Part shown: positions 60,240 through 64,000 of the stretch, one piece after another | Numbering within the stretch: position 1 is the first letter of the stretch | Layout: each line of letters starts with the position of its first letter | Origin: JBEBVQ01 sp037190845 | Lineage (GTDB): Bacteria; Bacteroidota; Bacteroidia; Chitinophagales; Chitinophagaceae | Assembly: GCA_037190845.1 (NCBI GenBank) | Contig: JBBCJI010000016.1 | Span: forward strand, 1-64,000 | DNA length: 64,000 bases | Direction: 5' to 3' | Notes under the pieces: model-generated | What the model was told of the DNA's origin: nothing | Database searches by the model: none | The model's input: only the letters and a program-made list of their open reading frames with translations | Made by a program: the position numbers and the translations under genes

Positions 60240-60923
60240 TTAAATAACGATCGCATCTACACGTGCGCCAAGATCTATCAGATACCGGCTGATGTCGGTC
60301 ACGAAAGATTCCGGTCCGCATACGTAGAAGCGTGTGTCGAAATCGCCGATGGCTTTTACCAGCATCTTGCGGTCTATACGCCTTTCGCCGAAGCCGATGA
60401 ATCCTTCTTTGCTGAAGAAATTGGTATAGGCACTGCCCAGCATTTGGGTGAGCTCTTCGTGCAGGATCACGTCTTCATGATAATGATTGGAATACAGCAG
60501 GCCGACATTGCGCATGTTGCCGCTGTGGTACAGTGCGCGGAATATCGCGATAAACGGTGTGATGCCGGTACCGCCTGCCAGGAATATCCCCGGCCCTTTA
60601 TAATTGATGGTGCCGAACACGTCTTTCATCAACAGTGTACTGCCGGCGTTGAGTTTGCCCATTTGCCGGGTGACGCCATTATGTTCGTCGTAGATCTTGA
60701 CGATAAACTCCAGGTAATCCCATGAGTTGAGGGAGGTAAAGGTGAAGTCGCGCCACTGGTTTTCCATGCCGGGCAGGTTGACTGCAAGGCTTGTGGAGAA
60801 TCCGGGAGTATATGTGAAGTCAGCCGGTTTTTCCACTACAAAACGCTTTACGTTGTGCGCGAGGTATTGGGTGTCCAGAATCTTTAGGGTATAAATATCG
60901 GTTACTGTCTCGCTTTGTATCAT
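60240..60923 (-). CDS. Ferredoxin-reductase-like FAD/NAD(P)-binding oxidoreductase
   Basis: Protein of 227 residues of the ferredoxin-NADP reductase superfamily. The N-terminal FAD-binding barrel (about 8-105) includes QWRDFTFTSLNS, an RxYS-like position occupied here by RDFTFTS, and VTRQMGKLNAGS. The NAD(P) domain (about 108-227) includes GPGIFLAGGTGITPFIAIF, LLYSNHY and the C-terminal FYVCGPESFVTD. No iron-sulfur or haem domain is fused. The electron partner is unknown; stand-alone forms often serve as flavodoxin or ferredoxin reductases. It is divergent from the Nudix gene with a 222-base gap. Confidence 0.88.
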   Translation of the reverse strand: MIQSETVTDIYTLKILDTQYLAHNVKRFVVEKPADFTYTPGFSTSLAVNLPGMENQWRDFTFTSLNSWDYLEFIVKIYDEHNGVTRQMGKLNAGSTLLMKDVFGTINYKGPGIFLAGGTGITPFIAIFRALYHSGNMRNVGLLYSNHYHEDVILHEELTQMLGSAYTNFFSKEGFIGFGERRIDRKMLVKAIGDFDTRFYVCGPESFVTDISRYLIDLGARVDAIVI

Positions 60924-61145
60924 TCTGTCGATGGTATGATTTATAATGATGCGGTTAAAAGTACTGATTTGTTCTTTAATGTGCCATTACATCCGTTTTT
61001 TTAACGTACTCTATGTTTTTGTGCTGGTCAAAACATTGTTCTGTATTCCCTTTGAAGGCAGTTCCCGGCTTAAAAGGCAATACCTTTACTTTCTTTAACA
61101 ACCCGGGTACGGATTTTATATTTATCCTTTATAATCATCAACGCT

Positions 61146-61727
61146 ATGTCCGCAATCAATATCAGGAAAAGAACTATGCTCTCCAGCGACCGGTATCCGC
61201 TGGAGCGTATAACATTTGACAAGCAAAACAGGCATGGCGAGACAGAAGAACAACACCGTGAGGTATACTTTCGTCCGGATGCGATCTCTGTTCTGCTGGT
61301 AGATAAGCAGCAGCATTCTTTTTTGCTGACCCGTCAGTTCCGTCTGCCGGTATATCTGCACGAAGGTCGCGACGGATATTTGCTGGAAGCCTGTGCGGGC
61401 GTTATGGATGAAGGGGAGTCGCCGGAAGAGACGGTGATTCGGGAAGCGCTTGAAGAGACGGGCTATGAGGCCGCTAATCTGCAAAAGGTCGGCTGTGTGT
61501 ATGTGTCTCCGGCGTTTTGCATGGAGCGTATTCATCTTTACATTGCGGATATTGATCTGCAACATAAAAAGGAGTCGGGCGGGGGATTGGCAGAAGAGGG
61601 CGAAGAGATAGAGCCGGTCGTCGTTACGTACGAAGAAGCAAAACAAATGCTGCTCGCGGGTGAGATACATGATGTCAAGACGATGGTACTGTTGCAGCAT
61701 TTCTTCCTGCTGTATCGGGATGCCTGA
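61146..61727 (+). CDS. Nudix hydrolase (NudK/ADP-sugar pyrophosphatase-like)
   Basis: Protein of 193 residues with a complete Nudix box, GVMDEGE then SPEETVI then REALEETGY, at about 90-112 (pattern GX5EX7REUXEEXGU). The N-terminal segment (LERITFDKQNRHG) and VLLVDKQQHSFLLTRQFRLPVY resemble NudK/NudF-type enzymes, which split ADP-ribose or GDP-mannose. CVYVSPAFCMERIHLYIA matches the typical segment after the box. Substrate choice is not certain. ATG 61146 and the in-frame ATG at residue 11 are both possible starts. Confidence 0.9.
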   Translation: MSAINIRKRTMLSSDRYPLERITFDKQNRHGETEEQHREVYFRPDAISVLLVDKQQHSFLLTRQFRLPVYLHEGRDGYLLEACAGVMDEGESPEETVIREALEETGYEAANLQKVGCVYVSPAFCMERIHLYIADIDLQHKKESGGGLAEEGEEIEPVVVTYEEAKQMLLAGEIHDVKTMVLLQHFFLLYRDA

Positions 61728-61732
61728 GTAGT

Positions 61733-61831
61733 ATGCACAAGATATCCATGGATGACAAGGCATTTGCAGACTTGCTGGCAAGAAAGGTACGCCAACGCGT
61801 AGCGGATGTGCCGCTCAAATGGGATGAATAA
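61733..61831 (+). CDS. Possible small protein (32 aa) downstream of the Nudix gene
   Basis: An ATG five bases after the Nudix stop opens a 32-codon frame beginning MHKISMDDKAFADLLARK and ending PLKWDE. It is charged and probably helical, with no membrane segment. The tight spacing suggests co-translation with the Nudix gene, but the frame is short enough to be chance. I do not recognise a family. Confidence 0.35.
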   Translation: MHKISMDDKAFADLLARKVRQRVADVPLKWDE

Positions 61832-61864
61832 ACTCCTTGAATTTTTATACTGTATTGCTTCTGC

Positions 61865-62563
61865 TCAACGATGGCAGCAGCCGGACAGTGTGTTTGTATG
61901 AATGTCTATCGCCGGGCTGATGTAGGGAATGCCGAGGTTCATGCCGCGTAATATGAATAACGCTCCCATACAGAACATGACCACCGGCAGGTACTTCCGG
62001 AATGCAGCTACCTGTGCCGGTATCAGCTTTTGTTTCAGCATGGTGATGGAGATAAGAATGGGGAGGGTACCGGCCCCGAAGATATACATCAATCCCGCAG
62101 CCTGGACCGCAGAGGGGGCATTGATTGCTGCCGCCAGCGCCATGTATACCAGTCCGCAGGGTAATAATCCATTGAGGATACCTGCTATAGCGAGTGTCCA
62201 GGTATTGGGTTGTGCGAGGAACCGGGTAAGTTGGCGTTGAATGAAACCGCTCCACGGCAGGCGGATACTACGTCCGGGCAGGAAAGAAAGCAATCCCGCA
62301 ATCAATAATAATGCCCCGGCGCCGATGGAAATATATTGCTGTATCTGCGGGTTAAAAGCGCTTCGGAAGCTGAACAGCAGCACCCCCAAACCTGCATACA
62401 CACTGATCCGGCCAAGATGATATAGTATGATGGTATACCATTTCCGGATGCCGGTCATGGTGTGGAACGGCAGTACCCACATGATCGGGCCGCACATGCC
62501 GGCGCAGTGGAGGCTGCCGGCCAGCCCCATTGTCAGCGCCATGATGAAGGTGAATGTGTGCAT
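61865..62563 (-). CDS. TauE/SafE-like (DsbD_2-type) membrane protein of the cbb3 oxidase group
   Basis: Integral membrane protein of 232 residues with six or so hydrophobic helices. It starts with the characteristic GSLHCAGMCGPI (residues 16-27), whose Cys-x3-Cys may bind copper, and has a matching GILNGLLPCGLVYMAL around 148-163. Relatives sit beside ccoG and fixH and are thought to help in copper handling for cytochrome cbb3 oxidase maturation. The position downstream of fixH and ccoG on the same strand fits that. Annotated widely as sulfite exporter TauE/SafE family; sulfite export is unlikely here. Confidence 0.9.
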   Translation of the reverse strand: MHTFTFIMALTMGLAGSLHCAGMCGPIMWVLPFHTMTGIRKWYTIILYHLGRISVYAGLGVLLFSFRSAFNPQIQQYISIGAGALLLIAGLLSFLPGRSIRLPWSGFIQRQLTRFLAQPNTWTLAIAGILNGLLPCGLVYMALAAAINAPSAVQAAGLMYIFGAGTLPILISITMLKQKLIPAQVAAFRKYLPVVMFCMGALFILRGMNLGIPYISPAIDIHTNTLSGCCHR

Positions 62564-62615
62564 TGCTATGTGTTTTTTGTGTTAGTAGTTTCTTCACTTT
62601 GTGCTTTCTGTGCTT

Positions 62616-62758
62616 TCCCGGATGTTAGCGAAGCGCATCCGGGAATACGGATAGAGCAGGATTTGTAATCCTGCGTTATTTGTTGGTATTATGTTTTCAT
62701 CCGGGATCGGAGATCCCGGGTTATTAGTCATCCCGGATGCCCTTCGGAACATCCGGGA
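62616..62758. repeat. Composite palindromic repeat element between fixH and the TauE/SafE-like gene
   Basis: Hairpins run in order: cccggatg..gcatccggg (62617-62643), gcaggatttgtaatcctgc (62656-62674), ccgggatcggagatcccgg (62701-62719) and tcccggatgc..acatccggga (62731-62758). The order and the GGATTTG-AATCC core match the element at 55877-55995. The rest of the 62564-62861 gap has only half of a GTCAT-type repeat near 62786. Confidence 0.8.
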
Positions 62759-62861
62759 AAGCATCGCAGCATCGACACAACGGTGTCATTCTTCGCTCTG
62801 CGCTCAGGATGATACCGTCTTTTGATTTATGCTTGTTTGTCAAAAACATTGCGGTTATCCG

Positions 62862-63305
62862 TTACATTTTCAGACTCACTTCATTCTCCTGGTAATACTT
62901 TTTTCCGTTGTATTCCCAGGAGATCTTAACCTGGTATAATGTCTGCTCCATGGTGCCGATGGGGATTGAGAATACGATCCCGTTTGCTGCAATGGCGTAG
63001 TTGCGATCCCAGGCTGCATTAGCGGGTGAGTAGAAGTTGATGGTGCCTTTGATATCCTGCTCCGAAAATTCCGGCGGGAATCCGAAGATGATATGCCCAT
63101 CGGCCTGTGTAATATCTACCGGTCGTGACAACCCCGACTGATTTTTACCGGCATCTATCACTTCCTGGAAGGCCAGCTCTTTCTGATAATAATCTTTGGA
63201 CACCAGATCGAACTGCTGACGCATACTGTTGTATACGAGTATCCCGATCATAACGACAAACCCGCCGTATAGTAATGCTATTCTTGTGCCCCATCCTATT
63301 TTCAT
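62862..63305 (-). CDS. FixH family protein
   Basis: Protein of 147 residues with one N-terminal membrane helix (about 8-28, GTRIALLYGGFVVMIGILVY) followed by MRQQFDLVSKDYYQKELAFQEVIDAG, the signature of Bacteroidota FixH. The rest is a periplasmic beta-rich domain ending WEYNGKKYYQENEVSL. FixH/CcoH assists assembly of cytochrome cbb3 oxidase, probably in copper delivery or subunit stability. It is 29 bases downstream of ccoG. Confidence 0.93.
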   Translation of the reverse strand: MKIGWGTRIALLYGGFVVMIGILVYNSMRQQFDLVSKDYYQKELAFQEVIDAGKNQSGLSRPVDITQADGHIIFGFPPEFSEQDIKGTINFYSPANAAWDRNYAIAANGIVFSIPIGTMEQTLYQVKISWEYNGKKYYQENEVSLKM

Positions 63306-63334
63306 AAAGCAATGTGTTTAGTGTGTTGAATGTG

Positions 63335-64000
63335 TCAGAAAGGTCCGAGGAATGTTGTTTTTAATGTCTTGACTTTCCGGTCTCCTTCGTATACGCCTAT
63401 TTTTAGTGGTGTTTTCCGTTGCTGTACTTCTTTTTTGTCGATATAGATAAACAGTGATCCGGATGCAAATCCTTCTTCCGGAATGTCGAGGCTGTTTTTG
63501 CCTACAATGGTAATGCTACCGTTGAAGTTTTCGGGTTTCAGGATGATGTTCTTTTTCTGATAAGTCTTGTTGAGCAGTTTGTAATTGTAGAGGTTACTCA
63601 GCCTGTTATCGCTTTGCTCCTGGTATAACTGCCCCGGTGTACGTAATATGGATACGTCGATATCCGTACGGCTGATCAGCAGCCAGGCCTCCACACCCAA
63701 TAACAGGATCATAACTGCCGTATAGGCTTTGATACGTGTCGTAAAACGCAGTTTTTTCTTTGTTGTGATATTGTCTTCGGATGCATAACGGATCAGTCCC
63801 GTAGGTAGGTTGACTGCTTGCATCATCTTGTCGCAGGCATCAATGCAGGCGGTGCAGTTAACACATTCTAACTGGGTGCCATGCCGGATGTCGATCCCGG
63901 TAGGGCAAACCTTGACGCATTGCGCACAGTCTATACAGTCACCCGATGTGCGTTCTTCTTTTTTATTGAATTTCTTTCTCGGTTCTCCCCGCTGATAATC
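63335..64000 (-). CDS. ccoG: Cytochrome c oxidase accessory protein CcoG (N-terminus beyond window)
   Basis: The frame is open to the window edge at 64000; an internal ATG at 63826 is not the true start. The first visible residues hold two ferredoxin-type cluster motifs: CIDCAQCVKVCPTG, and CVNCTACIDACDK. Next come a membrane helix (TAVMILLLGVEAWLLI) and a periplasmic Ig-like domain (FNGSITIVGKNSLDIPEEG). CcoG is a membrane iron-sulfur protein that reduces copper for cbb3 oxidase. The missing part would hold the other membrane helices. Confidence 0.95.
   Translation of the reverse strand, partial: DYQRGEPRKKFNKKEERTSGDCIDCAQCVKVCPTGIDIRHGTQLECVNCTACIDACDKMMQAVNLPTGLIRYASEDNITTKKKLRFTTRIKAYTAVMILLLGVEAWLLISRTDIDVSILRTPGQLYQEQSDNRLSNLYNYKLLNKTYQKKNIILKPENFNGSITIVGKNSLDIPEEGFASGSLFIYIDKKEVQQRKTPLKIGVYEGDRKVKTLKTTFLGPF

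Overview
The window looks like chromosome of a Bacteroidota bacterium, most likely of the Chitinophagaceae (Chitinophaga-like); the genus is inference. The signs are many secreted proteins ending in type IX secretion (T9SS) type A signals or in gliding-motility-type (CHU_C, type B) domains, periplasmic-TPR histidine kinases, a fused hisIE, a bifunctional hisB, a ccoG-fixH-TauE/SafE group and weak Shine-Dalgarno sites.

Positions 1-42649 hold a tandemly repeated multigene cassette. A full unit has three plus-strand secreted genes: (1) a repeat or beta-propeller adhesin-like protein with a type A signal, (2) a second large protein ending in a CHU_C type B domain, and (3) an FG-GAP/VCBS plus ASPIC/UnbV protein with a type A signal. 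A minus-strand pair converges on them, often with stops touching: a 212-residue LuxR-type response regulator and a TPR histidine kinase. The kinase start is divergent from the first secreted gene of the next unit. Three secreted trios are complete (4074-12998, 15903-23699, 26519-34174). A truncated FG-GAP gene opens the window. After the fourth kinase comes a shortened unit (36994-42649) with two type A proteins and no CHU_C or FG-GAP gene. The propeller modules differ from unit to unit on similar C-terminal chassis. Long in-gene repeats, a 257-bp near-identical tract in two FG-GAP paralogues and a composite pseudogene at 46726-48149 show that the family is actively recombining.

Positions 42650-51958 hold an ECF sigma factor, rsmE, a DUF4159 protein, a glycosyltransferase, the composite pseudogene (propeller-regulator, CHU_C and FG-GAP fragments), a DinB/DUF1569-like protein, a MoxR ATPase, a MazG-like pyrophosphohydrolase, a small T9SS protein and recR.

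Positions 52027-59778 hold a complete minus-strand histidine operon, hisG-D-C-B-H-A-F-IE. In front of it is a 23-residue leader peptide with seven histidines and an attenuator terminator, a clear transcription-attenuation element. Palindromic interspersed repeats sit between hisB and hisC and between hisC and hisD.

Positions 60240-64000 hold a ferredoxin-reductase-like flavoprotein, a Nudix hydrolase, a possible 32-residue ORF, and a minus-strand cbb3-oxidase accessory group (TauE/SafE-like, FixH, CcoG cut by the window end). No rRNA, tRNA, CRISPR array or transposase gene was recognised.
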